In this document: piece after piece, positions 35,831-45,699 of the stretch | Layout of the letters: every line of letters starts with the position of its first letter | Numbering within the stretch: position 1 is the first letter of the stretch | Source of the DNA: Paenibacillus lacisoli | Lineage (GTDB): Bacteria; Bacillota; Bacilli; Paenibacillales; Paenibacillaceae | NCBI RefSeq assembly: GCF_030580655.1 | Contig: NZ_JAUQTB010000018.1 | Coordinates: 1 to 59,011, forward strand | DNA length: 59,011 nt | Direction: 5' to 3' | The notes under the pieces: generated by a model | What the model was told of the DNA's origin: nothing | Seen by the model: the letters and a program-made list of their open reading frames with translations, nothing else | Databases searched by the model: none | Made by a program: the position numbers and the translations under genes

Positions 35831-35901
35831 CAAATCACCACAGCGGGATTTTTGCTATTAAAATCGGGTTGTATATTTTTAAGGGAGGATCATTTTATTC
35901 T

Positions 35902-36417
35902 ATGGCAATTGAAGTGGGCACCAAGTTAGAGGGCAAAGTGACAGGCATCACGCATTTTGGAGCATTTGTGGATCTGTCTGGAGGTGTCACAGGACTCGTT
36001 CATATTTCAGAGATCGCTGACAACTACGTTAAGGATGTCAATGACCACCTGAAAATCAACGATACGGTGACCGTGAAGGTCATCAATGTGGACAAAGACG
36101 GTAAGATCGGACTTTCCATTAAGCAGGCTGTTGATAAGCCGGCTGAGTCTCAGCAATCCAGACCGCCAAGAGGTCCTAGACCAGAGCGTACGGGTGGAGA
36201 CAGAGAACGTTTTGGCGGCGGAGGTCCGGGTCATGGACGCGGTGGCGGCGGTTCGTTTAACCGCGATCGGGGAGGACGCCCATTCAAGCCCGCAGCAAAC
36301 AAGCCTTCATTTGAGGATAAAATGTCACGCTTCCTGAAAGATAGCGAAGAGCGCATTTCGTCGCTGAAGAAGAACACCGAGGGCAAGCGCGGCGGACGTG
36401 GCGCAAAACGCGTATAA
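35902..36417 (+). CDS. yabR: S1-domain RNA-binding protein YabR
   Basis: 171 residues. S1 domain at residues 4-75 (VGTKLEGKVTGITHFGAFVDL, then GLVHISEIADNYVKDVNDHL) followed by a long Arg/Gly/Pro-rich tail (RGPRPERTGG, GHGRGGGGSF). General stress/GSP13-like RNA binder that probably associates with ribosomes. Function not settled. ATG 35902 fits the family although the GGGAGG site is about 14 bases away, unusually far. Confidence 0.92.
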   Translation: MAIEVGTKLEGKVTGITHFGAFVDLSGGVTGLVHISEIADNYVKDVNDHLKINDTVTVKVINVDKDGKIGLSIKQAVDKPAESQQSRPPRGPRPERTGGDRERFGGGGPGHGRGGGGSFNRDRGGRPFKPAANKPSFEDKMSRFLKDSEERISSLKKNTEGKRGGRGAKRV

Positions 36418-36470
36418 CAGAGGGCCGATGGCCTACTGCTGATACAGCCGATATCACCATATATAGAATG

Positions 36471-36506
36471 AACCGCAGGTACCTGAGGGTGCCTGCGGTT
36501 TTTTTG
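36471..36506 (+). terminator. Terminator after yabR
   Basis: AACCGCAGG..CC / GG..CCTGCGGTT stem then T7. The next 170 bases (36507-36674) hold no gene. The short frame from 36520 is not supported. Confidence 0.9.
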
Positions 36507-36674
36507 TCTGTTTCTGTTTTTGTCCGACATGATCCAACGAGATTCAGGAGCAATCGCTGGCAGATTGGCAGGATTTATGAACAGCTTCTGCTGCGCCAGG
36601 AGGCCCTTTTATACGTTCAACCGTTCTGAGACCTGTCCGCTCCGTGATCCCCGTCCTTTCGCGACGGCTTTCAT

Positions 36675-36742
36675 TTTGTCGGAAATTTCTTCGGATGCCG
36701 GCTGTTGTTCTGACAAACTTTACCTGAAACAGCAGTTAACAT
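36675..36742 (+). promoter_or_regulatory. Spo0A-controlled sigma-A promoter of spoIIE
   Basis: CTGACA (36710-36715), 21 bases, TAACAT (36737-36742). A 21-base spacer is abnormal for sigma-A but is the known hallmark of Spo0A-activated spoIIE/spoIIG promoters. Two 0A-box-like sites fit: TTTGTCGGA (36675-36683) and TTTGTCAGA on the minus strand (36717-36709), the latter overlapping the -35. Each matches the 9-base consensus at 8 positions. Confidence 0.6.
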
Positions 36743-36780
36743 AGACACCATCAAATTGAATCGAATGGGGTGCCTGATTT

Positions 36781-39285
36781 ATGGAGAAATGGAATGTCGT
36801 GCAATTCCCGGGATCAAAGCTGGGTAGAGGAGAATCCAAACGCCGTTCAGCCGGCTGGCTGATCCGCATAAGAGAACGTATGATATCCTCGAAGCTGGCC
36901 CGGTCGGTCTCCGTGCACAAATGGGCCTTCATGCTGGCCTTCATGGGTTTCCTGCTCGGGAAAGCCACGATTTTGGACGAGCTTACCCCGTTCGCAGCAG
37001 CTTATTTTGCCGTTATCGTTTTCCTTCGCCGGGATTTGATTATACCTGTGGCAGTATCGCTGCTGGCCGGGAGTGTCTTTGCGCCTTATCCAACGTTGTT
37101 CATCGTTGCAGCAGAAATGCTGATCTTCTATCTGATCTTCCGTGGGCTTGAAGCCTATGAACATGCGGGAATTTCTTATGCACCGCTACTGGTATTCCTC
37201 TCCGCCTTCATGGTGAATCTATTCGGAGACCTGATGGCTGCTACGCTGACCTGGTACGACATTCTGATGACGTCAGCAGATGCAGTGCTCAGCTTCATGC
37301 TAACACTGGTATTTGTACAAGCGATTCCGTTCTTCACCCTTCGAAAAAAAGCCAGCTCTCTCAAAAATGAAGAGATTATATGCTTGATCATTCTTCTGGC
37401 CTCCGTAATGACGGGCGCTGTGGGATGGACGGTGTATTCGCTGTCAGTAGAGCATATCTTCTCCAGATATTTGATTCTGGTATTTGCTTTAGTAGGAGGC
37501 GCCCCGCTTGGTGCTTCTGTCGGAGTGGTAACCGGACTGATCCTCAGCCTGGCCGATATGTCGGCAATCATGCAGATGAGTCTGCTGGCATTCTCCGGTA
37601 TGCTGGCTGGGATGATGCGGGAGGGCCGTAAGAGTGCCGTCTCTCTCGGGATGCTGCTCGGTTGTTCTATACTGGCGATTTACCTGGACGGCACAGGGGA
37701 TGTATTAAAATCAACCTGGGAGAGCTGTGCAGCGATTGTACTGTTTATGCTGACACCAAAAGGCATGATCGGCTTCGTATCCCGGTATGTGCCGGGAACC
37801 CAGGATCATTCCCGGTCCCAGCATGAATATGCGCGGAGGATTCGGGATTTGACGGCAGAACGGGTAAACCGGTTTTCCAAAGTATTTCAGCAGCTGTCCC
37901 GAAGCTTCCATCAGGTACCTGGCAGGGATGAGGTGGAGCGGGAAGGGGAAATGGAACATTTTATGAATGCCGTAGCTGAGGATACCTGTGCAGGCTGCTT
38001 CAAGCAGGCCCAGTGCTGGGATGCGAAATTTTATCAGACTTACAATTATATGACGGAAATGATGGGAGCTATCGAGAACAACCCGGAGCTGTCGGCCAAG
38101 GAAATCCCTGTTCAGTGGAGCAAATCGTGTGCCAAGACAGAGGCGGTTCTCGAGGTCATGAAGAAGCAGTACAACCTATATCAACATAATATGCAGTGGC
38201 GCCAGCAGTTATACGATAGTCGTCAGCTGGTGGCCGAGCAGCTCTCTGGTGTATCACAGGTCATGGAGGATCTGGCCCGTGAAATTCAGCGGGAAGGACA
38301 GGCTATGCACCATCAGGAGGGACAGATCCGGGAGGCCCTGGAACGGCTGGGCTTGTCTATACACAGTATCGAGATCATTAATCTGGAGGCCGGCCAGGTA
38401 GAGATTGAGATTGTGCATGCCTATACCCGCGGATTTGATGAATGCCGTAAAATGATTGCCCCGCTTCTCTCTGATATTCTGGACGAGCATATTGCAGTGC
38501 TGCAGGAGGTTATGACGGACCCGCGCCAGGGGTTGGCGACCGTTACATTTGGTTCAGCCAAGTCGTTCGAGATAGCAACCGGGGTGGCAGGCGCCGCCAA
38601 GGGGGGTGGAGTACTGTCAGGCGACAGCTTCAGTACAGTCGAGCTGGGCAACGGCTCCTTTGCCGTATCGCTGAGTGACGGTATGGGCAACGGGGAGCGG
38701 GCCCGGCAGGAGAGCCGGACGGCACTCGATATCCTGGAGCAGCTGCTTCAGTCCGGGATGGATGAACGACTTGCCATTAAATCCGTTAATTCCATTCTGC
38801 TGCTGCGCTCACCGGAGGAAATTTATGCAACTGTCGATATGGCACTGATTGATCAATACACAGCCAAGACGACATTCTTGAAGATCGGCTCAGCACCTAG
38901 CTTTATCAAGCGGGGGGATGAAGTCATACCGATCTCGGCCAGCAATCTGCCTATCGGCATCATTCAGGAGATTGAGGTGGACCTCATCTCGCTGCAGTTG
39001 GAGCCGGGGGATCTGCTGATTATGATGACAGACGGCATCTATGACGCACCCGGTTATGCGGTGAACAAGGAACTTTGGATGAAACGGATGATTCAAGAGA
39101 TTCATAGTGATGATCCGCAGGAGATCGCTGACTGCCTGCTGGAGCGGATTATCCGCTATCAGCAGAATCAAATTCATGATGATATGACGGTTGTTGTGGG
39201 CAGGGTGGATCATTATGTACCGGAGTGGGCTACGCTGCGGATGCCGGGAATCGACCGGATGGAGCGCCCGCGTACGGTAAGCTGA
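36781..39285 (+). CDS. spoIIE: Stage II sporulation protein E, PP2C phosphatase
   Basis: 834 residues, usual length. N-terminal about 10 membrane helices (residues 45-330), a central oligomerisation region with AEDTCAGCFKQAQCWD near 400, and a C-terminal PP2C domain (from about 595) with VSLSDGMGNGERARQES near 638 and MMTDGIYDAPG near 748, supplying metal-binding aspartates. It dephosphorylates SpoIIAA and so releases sigma-F in the forespore, and interacts with FtsZ at the polar septum. GGGGTG lies eight bases before the ATG. Transcribed from a Spo0A-type promoter. Confidence 0.97.
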   Translation: MEKWNVVQFPGSKLGRGESKRRSAGWLIRIRERMISSKLARSVSVHKWAFMLAFMGFLLGKATILDELTPFAAAYFAVIVFLRRDLIIPVAVSLLAGSVFAPYPTLFIVAAEMLIFYLIFRGLEAYEHAGISYAPLLVFLSAFMVNLFGDLMAATLTWYDILMTSADAVLSFMLTLVFVQAIPFFTLRKKASSLKNEEIICLIILLASVMTGAVGWTVYSLSVEHIFSRYLILVFALVGGAPLGASVGVVTGLILSLADMSAIMQMSLLAFSGMLAGMMREGRKSAVSLGMLLGCSILAIYLDGTGDVLKSTWESCAAIVLFMLTPKGMIGFVSRYVPGTQDHSRSQHEYARRIRDLTAERVNRFSKVFQQLSRSFHQVPGRDEVEREGEMEHFMNAVAEDTCAGCFKQAQCWDAKFYQTYNYMTEMMGAIENNPELSAKEIPVQWSKSCAKTEAVLEVMKKQYNLYQHNMQWRQQLYDSRQLVAEQLSGVSQVMEDLAREIQREGQAMHHQEGQIREALERLGLSIHSIEIINLEAGQVEIEIVHAYTRGFDECRKMIAPLLSDILDEHIAVLQEVMTDPRQGLATVTFGSAKSFEIATGVAGAAKGGGVLSGDSFSTVELGNGSFAVSLSDGMGNGERARQESRTALDILEQLLQSGMDERLAIKSVNSILLLRSPEEIYATVDMALIDQYTAKTTFLKIGSAPSFIKRGDEVIPISASNLPIGIIQEIEVDLISLQLEPGDLLIMMTDGIYDAPGYAVNKELWMKRMIQEIHSDDPQEIADCLLERIIRYQQNQIHDDMTVVVGRVDHYVPEWATLRMPGIDRMERPRTVS

Positions 39286-39436
39286 CCTCGAATTTCTATC
39301 TGATATTTCTCTGATTGAACAGGACATCCTCTTTCTATTTTTCTCTTGGCTTGGCTTCATGGCGTTTGTTTTCTCTCATTGTTGGCCATGCTGATAAGAG
39401 ATTTACAGAAACGGTAACCTGGGAGGTAGAGGCTTA

Positions 39437-40186
39437 ATGAAGCAGATTCTTCTAATAACAGACGGGTGTTCCAATGTGGGAACCAGTCCGGTACTGGCGG
39501 CGGCAGAGGCTCTGAAACAAGGAATTACAGTGAACGTCATCGGTGTAGTTGACTATGGAACGATTGGCGAGCTGGGCGGTCTGGAGATCGCAGAGATTGC
39601 ACGCGCGGGTGGTGGAATCAGCCGGGTGGTGGGGACCCGGCAGTTGGCTCAAACCATGCAGATGATGACTCGTAAAACGGTGGTTCAGACGATTCAGCAG
39701 GCGGTTAATAGAGAGTTAAGGCAAATTTTGGGCGGGGAGGGTGCCGGTTCTATTGATGAGCTGCCTCCAGCCCAACGTGCCCAGGTGGTTGAGGTCATGG
39801 ACGAGATGTCCGAGACCAGCAGTCTGGATGTGCTTCTGCTGATTGACTGCAGTGCAAGCATGAAGCCGAAGCTTGCCGCTGTGGAGGAAGGCATCCGCGA
39901 TCTGATGCTTAGCCTGCAGGCCCGCTTGGGATACAGCCGGATTGCCGTCTTTCATTTTCCGGGACAGCGCCCGGGTGTTGATGTCGTGATGGACATGGAC
40001 TGGACGTCTGACATCAGCCGCATCAAGTCCTTGTTTGGCAATCTGAGTATGAAGGGGGCTACGCCGACAGGTCCTGCCATTTTACAAGTGATTGATTTTT
40101 GCCGATATGTTACACTAGATGAACCAGTCGTCTTGGAACAGGACTACGGCAAAAGGGAAGGGATGCTTGGTGACTACGTCGTCTAA
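39437..40186 (+). CDS. yabS: von Willebrand A domain protein YabS
   Basis: 249 residues. The metal-site motif DxSxS (DCSAS, residues 137-141) starts a vWA-like half, with the matching threonine in GATPTGPAIL near 222. The N-terminal 60 residues (ILLITDGCSNVGTSP, then VNVIGVVDYGTIGELGG) look like the second half of another vWA domain. B. subtilis yabS has the same unusual layout and no known function. It is next to yabT, a Ser/Thr kinase, and overlaps it by 17 bases, so the two may act together. GGGAGGTAGAGG precedes the ATG. Confidence 0.88.
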   Translation: MKQILLITDGCSNVGTSPVLAAAEALKQGITVNVIGVVDYGTIGELGGLEIAEIARAGGGISRVVGTRQLAQTMQMMTRKTVVQTIQQAVNRELRQILGGEGAGSIDELPPAQRAQVVEVMDEMSETSSLDVLLLIDCSASMKPKLAAVEEGIRDLMLSLQARLGYSRIAVFHFPGQRPGVDVVMDMDWTSDISRIKSLFGNLSMKGATPTGPAILQVIDFCRYVTLDEPVVLEQDYGKREGMLGDYVV

Positions 40187-41108
40187 TCCGGGCTTTCCAC
40201 CCGGAACAGTGATTAAGGGCAAGTGGAAAGCGGGACGTTATATGATCCGGCGGATTCTGGGCAGAGGGGCCAACGGAACGGTCTATCTAGTTCAGCAGGC
40301 CAAGGATGGGCGCGAGTTGGCGCTGAAGATGGGGAATGATCCAGTCGACCTGCAGTCGGAGATTAATGTTCTAACCTCGCTTCAGATTCAGGGAGCCAGC
40401 GCATCCCTGCTCCGGGATGGAGAGTCGTATCTGCTCGATGTGGATGATTTCACTGCGGGCGGGCAAGATATTCCTTTCTATGTTATGCGTTATGTTAGAG
40501 GAGAGCCTCTCCATCGTTATGTAGCGCGTCATGGGTCCGCCGGTTACGCAGCTGCAGGTCTGCAGATTCTAGAGAGGCTGTCTGAGCTGCATCAATCCGG
40601 CTGGATATTCGGGGATTTGAAGCCGCAGAATGTGCTGGTAAGTGTGCGCGGAACGGCCGAATTGATTGATTATGGCGGCGTGAGCCGGATGGGCAGAAGT
40701 GTGAAGCAGTTCACGGAGTGGTATGACCGCGGGTTCTGGAACGCGGGAGGAAGACATGCTGATGTACAGTATGATCTGTTCGCTTTTGCGCTTCTAACTA
40801 TTCATGTCCTTGAATCGCCGATGCTGAAGCATGCTGCATCCAAACTGCCGCAGCTGAGGAATATCACCGACATCCATGCCATCATTCGCCGGAGTGAGAA
40901 GCTGAAGCCTTATGCTGCATGGCTGAACCGGGCGGTTAATGGTGATTTCAAGGATGCACGCCGTGCTGCAGAGAGCTGGAACGGACAGGTGTTTACAGCT
41001 GTCCGGAGAAGAGCTTCACAGAGGCGCACGCCGCGGTGGCTGCGTAATGCGTTTGCAGCTTCGCTTGTATTGCTGGTGGGGGCAGTATGGCTTGCACTGC
41101 GTCCATAA
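40170..41108 (+). CDS. yabT: Membrane-anchored Hanks-type Ser/Thr kinase YabT
   Basis: 312 residues. Kinase domain with Gly loop LGRGANGTVYLV, ATP lysine in ELALKMG, catalytic loop IFGDLKPQNVLV (FGD in place of HRD) and metal loop LIDYGG (DYG in place of DFG), as in the YabT family. A basic region and one C-terminal membrane helix (AASLVLLVGAVWLAL) follow. B. subtilis YabT is a DNA-sensing sporulation kinase that phosphorylates RecA. GTG 40170 follows GGGAAGGGA. TTG 40167 and the longer frame from 40119 are alternatives. Confidence 0.9.
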   Translation: MTTSSNPGFPPGTVIKGKWKAGRYMIRRILGRGANGTVYLVQQAKDGRELALKMGNDPVDLQSEINVLTSLQIQGASASLLRDGESYLLDVDDFTAGGQDIPFYVMRYVRGEPLHRYVARHGSAGYAAAGLQILERLSELHQSGWIFGDLKPQNVLVSVRGTAELIDYGGVSRMGRSVKQFTEWYDRGFWNAGGRHADVQYDLFAFALLTIHVLESPMLKHAASKLPQLRNITDIHAIIRRSEKLKPYAAWLNRAVNGDFKDARRAAESWNGQVFTAVRRRASQRRTPRWLRNAFAASLVLLVGAVWLALRP

Positions 41109-41177
41109 TCTACTATACATTTTATTTTTTCATGGAATACATCGTACTACAATACATACAGCAAGAAGGGGAAAGCA

Positions 41178-42617
41178 ATGGCGGGAGCAGGATGGAGTCA
41201 ATTGGTGCAGCAGGTGCTGGATACGAATTTGGAGTATCAGCTCTGGTCTGCGGGTGACCGAATCGTAGTCGCAGTTTCCGGTGGGCCGGACTCTGTGGCT
41301 CTTTTGCGTGTTCTGGCAGAAATCTCATCCACGCACACCCCGCTGCAGCTGGTTTGTGCTCACGTACATCATGGGCTGCGCGCGACAGAGTCTGATCAAG
41401 AAGCTGAATTTGTCCGCAATCTGGCCTTCGAACTCGGAGTCCCTTTTGAGATGATTCGGCTGGATGTACCTGCATACCGGCTTGAGACAGGCAAGGGGTC
41501 CCAAGAGGCCGCACGTGAGCTTCGATATGCCTTCCTGCACGAGGTAGCGGAGCGCTATGGGGCGGCTTCCATTGCAATGGGACATCATGGTGATGATCAG
41601 GCGGAGACGGTGATGCTGCATCTGCTGCGCGGAAGCGGACTAAAGGGGCTTGGCGGTATAAAATATCACAGATTGCAAAAAAATGTGAAACTTATCCGTC
41701 CGCTGCTTCGTATGTACAAAACGGCACTTGTGGCGATTTGTAAAGAGCAGCATTTTCCATATGTGACTGACAGCAGCAACGAACAACGGAAGTATCGCAG
41801 AAATGCCATCCGTTTGGATGTGCTGCCTTATTTGGGGCAATATAATCCTCAGCTTCCTCAGACGCTGAATCGTCTGGCCGAATTAGTTCAGGCAGAAGAT
41901 GATTATATGGAAGAGGCTGCACAGGATTTGTATGTCCGGATGGTGCATTCAGAACACGGAAGGTTAACCTTAGAGGTACCTTCCTTCTTGGGGTTACATG
42001 TCGCTTTACAACGGAGGTTGATTAAACTAATATTAAATTATCTGCCTTCGGACAGTGAAAATGTGGATTTTCACAAAATCGATGTCATCCGCCGCGGAAT
42101 CCTGCAGGCTCATCCTACAACATGGAGTCTGGATTTGGGAACGGGGCTGACCTGTATCCGTGAATATGATGTGGTCGCCTTTTTTGTGAAAAAGGATACC
42201 CATCCGGCGGGCTATCAATATGAAATTCCTGTTATAACCGGGGACTGTACACTCCGAATGGATGAAATCGGCCGAACATTGAGGATTTCTGTCATTCAAG
42301 GTCATGAATTTCCATCACCTGAGACGGCATCTCCTTATGAAGCTTGGTTTGACGCCAATTATTTAGCCTTTCCACTAAGTATCCGTACATGGATTCCTGG
42401 AGATCGGATGAAAGTCATGGGATTAAAAGGGAGCAAAAAGGTCAAAGATATTTTCATCGACGGTAAAATCCCTCCATCCCGGCGTCCCCTTGTTCCACTC
42501 CTATGTGATGAGAATGGTAATATTCTCTGGATCCCCGGAATCCGGCGTTCCGAGCATGCTGTGGTTAAGGAGGCTTCAACTACGGTTATATACATGTCAT
42601 TGGAAGAGACAACATAA
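41178..42617 (+). CDS. tilS: tRNA(Ile)-lysidine synthase
   Basis: 479 residues. N-type ATP-pyrophosphatase with SGGPDSVALL near residue 34, AHVHHGLR, and GHHGDDQAETVMLHLLRGSGLKG near 137, then TilS substrate-binding C-terminal domains. It converts C34 of the AUA-reading tRNA to lysidine. AGAAGGGGAAAG lies upstream of the ATG. It begins the tilS-hpt-ftsH run conserved in Bacillota. Confidence 0.96.
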   Translation: MAGAGWSQLVQQVLDTNLEYQLWSAGDRIVVAVSGGPDSVALLRVLAEISSTHTPLQLVCAHVHHGLRATESDQEAEFVRNLAFELGVPFEMIRLDVPAYRLETGKGSQEAARELRYAFLHEVAERYGAASIAMGHHGDDQAETVMLHLLRGSGLKGLGGIKYHRLQKNVKLIRPLLRMYKTALVAICKEQHFPYVTDSSNEQRKYRRNAIRLDVLPYLGQYNPQLPQTLNRLAELVQAEDDYMEEAAQDLYVRMVHSEHGRLTLEVPSFLGLHVALQRRLIKLILNYLPSDSENVDFHKIDVIRRGILQAHPTTWSLDLGTGLTCIREYDVVAFFVKKDTHPAGYQYEIPVITGDCTLRMDEIGRTLRISVIQGHEFPSPETASPYEAWFDANYLAFPLSIRTWIPGDRMKVMGLKGSKKVKDIFIDGKIPPSRRPLVPLLCDENGNILWIPGIRRSEHAVVKEASTTVIYMSLEETT

Positions 42618-42671
42618 TCGGTTATTGTGCAGACACAACTTTCATAGCATACATTTAGGAGGTTCAAACCG

Positions 42672-43211
42672 TTGCAAAACGATATTCAAGAAGTACTGAT
42701 CAGCGAAGAAGAACTCAGCACCAAAATCAAGGAACTCGGCGCGCAGCTCAGCCGGGAGTATGAAGGGAAAAACCCCCTGGTGATCTGCGTGCTGAAAGGC
42801 GCGTTTATATTTATGGCGGATTTGGTTAAAACCATTACAGTGCCGCTCGAAATTGATTTTATGGCCGTTTCCAGCTATGGTGCCTCCACCAAGTCTTCCG
42901 GTGTGGTCAAAATCGTCAAGGATCTGGATGTATCCGTTGAAGGACGAGACGTTCTGATCGTCGAAGATATCATCGACAGCGGTCTGACGCTCAGCTACCT
43001 GATTGAGCTGCTTCAGAACCGGAATGCGAAGTCCACCAAAGTGGTTACGCTGTTCGACAAACCTACTGGACGTACCGTTGACCTGAAGGCGGATTATACA
43101 GGATTCACCATCCCTGACGCATTCATCGTCGGTTATGGACTGGACTATGCCGAACACTACCGGAACCTCCCTTACATCGGGATTTTGAAACCGGAAGTTT
43201 ACAGCAACTGA
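42672..43211 (+). CDS. hpt: Hypoxanthine phosphoribosyltransferase
   Basis: 179 residues. PRPP loop [14 protein letters not shown] near residue 97, and [12 protein letters not shown] and [11 protein letters not shown] upstream of it. Salvages hypoxanthine and guanine with PRPP. TTG start with TAGGAGGTTC at proper spacing. In B. subtilis HprT and TilS regulate ftsH expression together. Here ftsH also has its own promoter. Confidence 0.96.
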   Translation: MQNDIQEVLISEEELSTKIKELGAQLSREYEGKNPLVICVLKGAFIFMADLVKTITVPLEIDFMAVSSYGASTKSSGVVKIVKDLDVSVEGRDVLIVEDIIDSGLTLSYLIELLQNRNAKSTKVVTLFDKPTGRTVDLKADYTGFTIPDAFIVGYGLDYAEHYRNLPYIGILKPEVYSN

Positions 43212-43252
43212 TCATCCCGCCCGTAGGTACCTGGTATCGTTTCCAGCCTTTG

Positions 43253-43282
43253 TTGAGAAGGCATGACGGGCTATGGTAAAAT
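43253..43282 (+). promoter_or_regulatory. Sigma-A promoter of ftsH
   Basis: TTGAGA (43253-43258), 18 bases, TAAAAT (43277-43282) preceded by TGG, an extended -10. The start near 43289 gives a short leader before GAGAGGAGGT. Confidence 0.7.
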
Positions 43283-43311
43283 AACTTGAGTGTCTTGAGA
43301 GGAGGTAGGGG

Positions 43312-45354
43312 ATGAATCGGTTCATCCGGAATTCTGGTTTTTATTTGATTCTTTTTTTAGTCGTGGTGGGAATCGTTCAGTTTGTCAGCAACAGTAACGA
43401 AGCCGCCGATCTCCCTAGATATGACCAATTACGGCAAGAGGTTAAAGCCAACAATATCAAAAAGTTGACGGTTCAATTCGACGGTTACGCCTATCTCGTG
43501 ACCGGTCAATATATTAACCAGCCTGCCAATGCCAAATCGTTAAATTTTTCCACGTATATTCCTCCTACGGACCAAGCCCTCGATGAGCTTGTAAACGCTA
43601 GTGAGACCAACAAATTTGAATATGTACAGAAGAAAATGGAAGGCGAGAGCATCTGGCTGACTTTCTTGACCTCCATTATTCCGCTGGTTATCATGTTCAT
43701 CCTCTTCTTCTTCCTGTTCAATCAGGCTCAAGGTGGCGGTGGCAAAGTCATGAACTTTGGCAAGAGCCGTGCCCGTCTGTATAACGAAGAGAAGAAGAAG
43801 GTTACTTTCGAAGATGTAGCCGGTGCGGACGAAGAGAAACAGGAGCTTGTTGAAGTCGTAGAATTCCTGAAAGATCCTCGCAAGTTCGCCGCGGTGGGTG
43901 CCCGTATTCCAAAAGGTGTACTTTTGGTAGGTCCTCCGGGTACCGGTAAAACGCTGCTAGCCCGTGCAGTTGCAGGTGAGGCAGGCGTTCCATTCTTTAG
44001 TATTTCAGGTTCGGACTTTGTAGAGATGTTCGTCGGTGTCGGTGCATCCCGTGTGCGCGACCTGTTCGAGAACGCGAAGAAGAACGCACCTTGTATTATC
44101 TTTATTGACGAGATTGATGCCGTGGGTCGTCAGCGCGGTGCCGGTTTGGGCGGCGGTCACGACGAACGTGAACAGACGCTCAATCAGCTGCTCGTTGAGA
44201 TGGACGGTTTCGGAGCAAATGAAGGTATCATTATTGTGGCTGCAACGAACCGTGCGGACATTCTGGATCCGGCGCTCCTGCGTCCGGGACGTTTTGACCG
44301 TCAGATCACAGTTGATCGTCCAGATGTGAAAGGCCGTGAAGCTGTACTGAAAGTACACTCCCGTAACAAGCCGCTCACAAAAGACGTACGCCTCGATATT
44401 ATTGCGAAGCGGACTACAGGATTCTCGGGTGCAGATCTGGAGAACCTCCTGAACGAAGCGGCATTGCTGGCAGCACGCCGTAACCGCCGCGATATCTCAA
44501 TGCGTGAAGTGGATGAAGCGATTGACCGCGTCATTGTCGGTACTGAGAAACGCAGCCGTGTGATCAGTGACCGTGAGAAACGGATCGTCGCTTATCACGA
44601 GGCAGGCCATACCATTGTCGGCTACTTCCTGGAGCATGCAGACATGGTACACAAGGTGACGATCGTTCCGCGTGGACGTGCCGGCGGATATGTTATCATG
44701 CTTCCGAAGGAAGACCGTATGCTGACAACCAAGCAGGAGCTTCTGGACAAAGTGACAGGACTTCTTGGCGGACGCGTAGCAGAAGAGCTGTTTATCGGCG
44801 AAATCGGCACGGGTGCCTACAGTGACTTCCAGCAGGCAACAGGGATTGTCCGCAGTATGATTATGGAATATGGTATGAGTGAGAAGCTTGGACCACTGCA
44901 GTTTGGCAGCACGCAGGGACAGGTATTCCTGGGTCGTGATATCGGGCATGAGCAGAACTACAGTGATGCTATTGCTTACGAAATCGACCAGGAAATGCAG
45001 CGCTTCATTAATGAAAGCTATGAGCGTTGTAAAGATCTCCTCATCAAGCATACGAGAGAAATGCACCTTATTGCCCAGACGCTCCTTGAAGAAGAGACAC
45101 TGGATCTGGAACAGATCCGTAATCTCATTGAGACAGGATCGCTGGACGGTAAAGGCGGCAATGGTGACGGTAATCCTACTGAAGGCGGCGAGGCTACCAT
45201 CGATAATATCGGTGATGTGCGCGTTCGCATTCAAGGCAAAGACGATGCACAGCCGGAGACAGGTACGATTCCGAATGATGCACCGAACCGCCAGGATCCG
45301 GATAGTAATGACGGAGAGCCTGGAAGTAACGGCGGCACACCGCCAACGTTATAA
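43312..45354 (+). CDS. ftsH: ATP-dependent membrane zinc metalloprotease FtsH
   Basis: 680 residues. Two membrane helices (near 10-26 and 115-137) flank a small outer domain. Then an AAA+ module with GPPGTGKT near 207 and [13 protein letters not shown] near 263, and a protease domain with HEAGH near 430. The C-terminal 50 residues are Gly/Asp/Asn-rich and disordered. FtsH degrades membrane and regulatory proteins, including Spo0E in B. subtilis. GAGGAGGTAGGGG precedes the ATG. Confidence 0.97.
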   Translation: MNRFIRNSGFYLILFLVVVGIVQFVSNSNEAADLPRYDQLRQEVKANNIKKLTVQFDGYAYLVTGQYINQPANAKSLNFSTYIPPTDQALDELVNASETNKFEYVQKKMEGESIWLTFLTSIIPLVIMFILFFFLFNQAQGGGGKVMNFGKSRARLYNEEKKKVTFEDVAGADEEKQELVEVVEFLKDPRKFAAVGARIPKGVLLVGPPGTGKTLLARAVAGEAGVPFFSISGSDFVEMFVGVGASRVRDLFENAKKNAPCIIFIDEIDAVGRQRGAGLGGGHDEREQTLNQLLVEMDGFGANEGIIIVAATNRADILDPALLRPGRFDRQITVDRPDVKGREAVLKVHSRNKPLTKDVRLDIIAKRTTGFSGADLENLLNEAALLAARRNRRDISMREVDEAIDRVIVGTEKRSRVISDREKRIVAYHEAGHTIVGYFLEHADMVHKVTIVPRGRAGGYVIMLPKEDRMLTTKQELLDKVTGLLGGRVAEELFIGEIGTGAYSDFQQATGIVRSMIMEYGMSEKLGPLQFGSTQGQVFLGRDIGHEQNYSDAIAYEIDQEMQRFINESYERCKDLLIKHTREMHLIAQTLLEEETLDLEQIRNLIETGSLDGKGGNGDGNPTEGGEATIDNIGDVRVRIQGKDDAQPETGTIPNDAPNRQDPDSNDGEPGSNGGTPPTL

Positions 45355-45384
45355 TCCAGCTATCACGATACAGAAGATACAGGG

Positions 45385-45417
45385 AGAACCGGGAAACGAA
45401 AGTTTTCCGGTTCTTTT
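45385..45417 (+). terminator. Terminator after ftsH
   Basis: AGAACCGGGAAAC-GAAA-GTTTTCCGGTTCT (one G-T pair) followed by TTT. Confidence 0.9.
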
Positions 45418-45463
45418 GCTGTTTGTTGAAGGGAATCCCATTGGCTGTATCAAGCCCACTTCA

Positions 45464-45492
45464 TTGACAGAGCCTGGTTCGTTGTGTACATT
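45464..45492 (+). promoter_or_regulatory. Sigma-A promoter between ftsH and coaX
   Basis: TTGACA (45464-45469), 17 bases, TACATT (45487-45492). The -35 is perfect. Transcription from about 45500 would meet a terminator at 45531. Confidence 0.6.
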
Positions 45493-45499
45493 AATTGAG

Positions 45500-45558
45500 A
45501 AATGAAAGCGCTCAGGCGCATACTTTAGGAAGTTGCCTGTTACGGGCGACTCTTTTTT
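45500..45558 (+). ncRNA. Possible short RNA or attenuated leader before coaX
   Basis: Between the promoter above and the hairpin AGTTGCC / GGGCGACT (45531-45551, then T6) lies a unit of about 60 bases. It contains an extra GCGC/GCGC pair near 45508-45520. It has no match to a riboswitch class I recognise. It could be a small RNA, or a leader that controls coaX by early termination. Confidence 0.4.
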
Positions 45559-45699
45559 GTTGGCTGAAAACAGCTAGTTCATATGGAAATCATGGAGGAA
45601 CTGTGGGATGACCCTTAAACCGTATCTTGATATAGCTTCAAGCCTTCGGACAGGATCGGCAGCATTATGCCTTTCAGGTCTTGGAAGGGAGGGGACGTT
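45559..45699. other. Rest of the leader before coaX
   Basis: About 140 bases with no gene. It holds an unused TGGAGGA-like site at 45592. No strong second promoter is seen, which supports reading coaX from the promoter at 45464 through the hairpin. Confidence 0.35.

Noticed and set aside
36507..36670. Possible tRNA genes, because B. subtilis has tRNA genes between yabR and spoIIE
   Set aside because: No cloverleaf with a GTTCRA T-arm and matching acceptor stem could be formed on either strand.
36520..36744. A 74-codon frame between yabR and spoIIE
   Set aside because: No ribosome site, odd composition, and it covers the Spo0A-type promoter of spoIIE.
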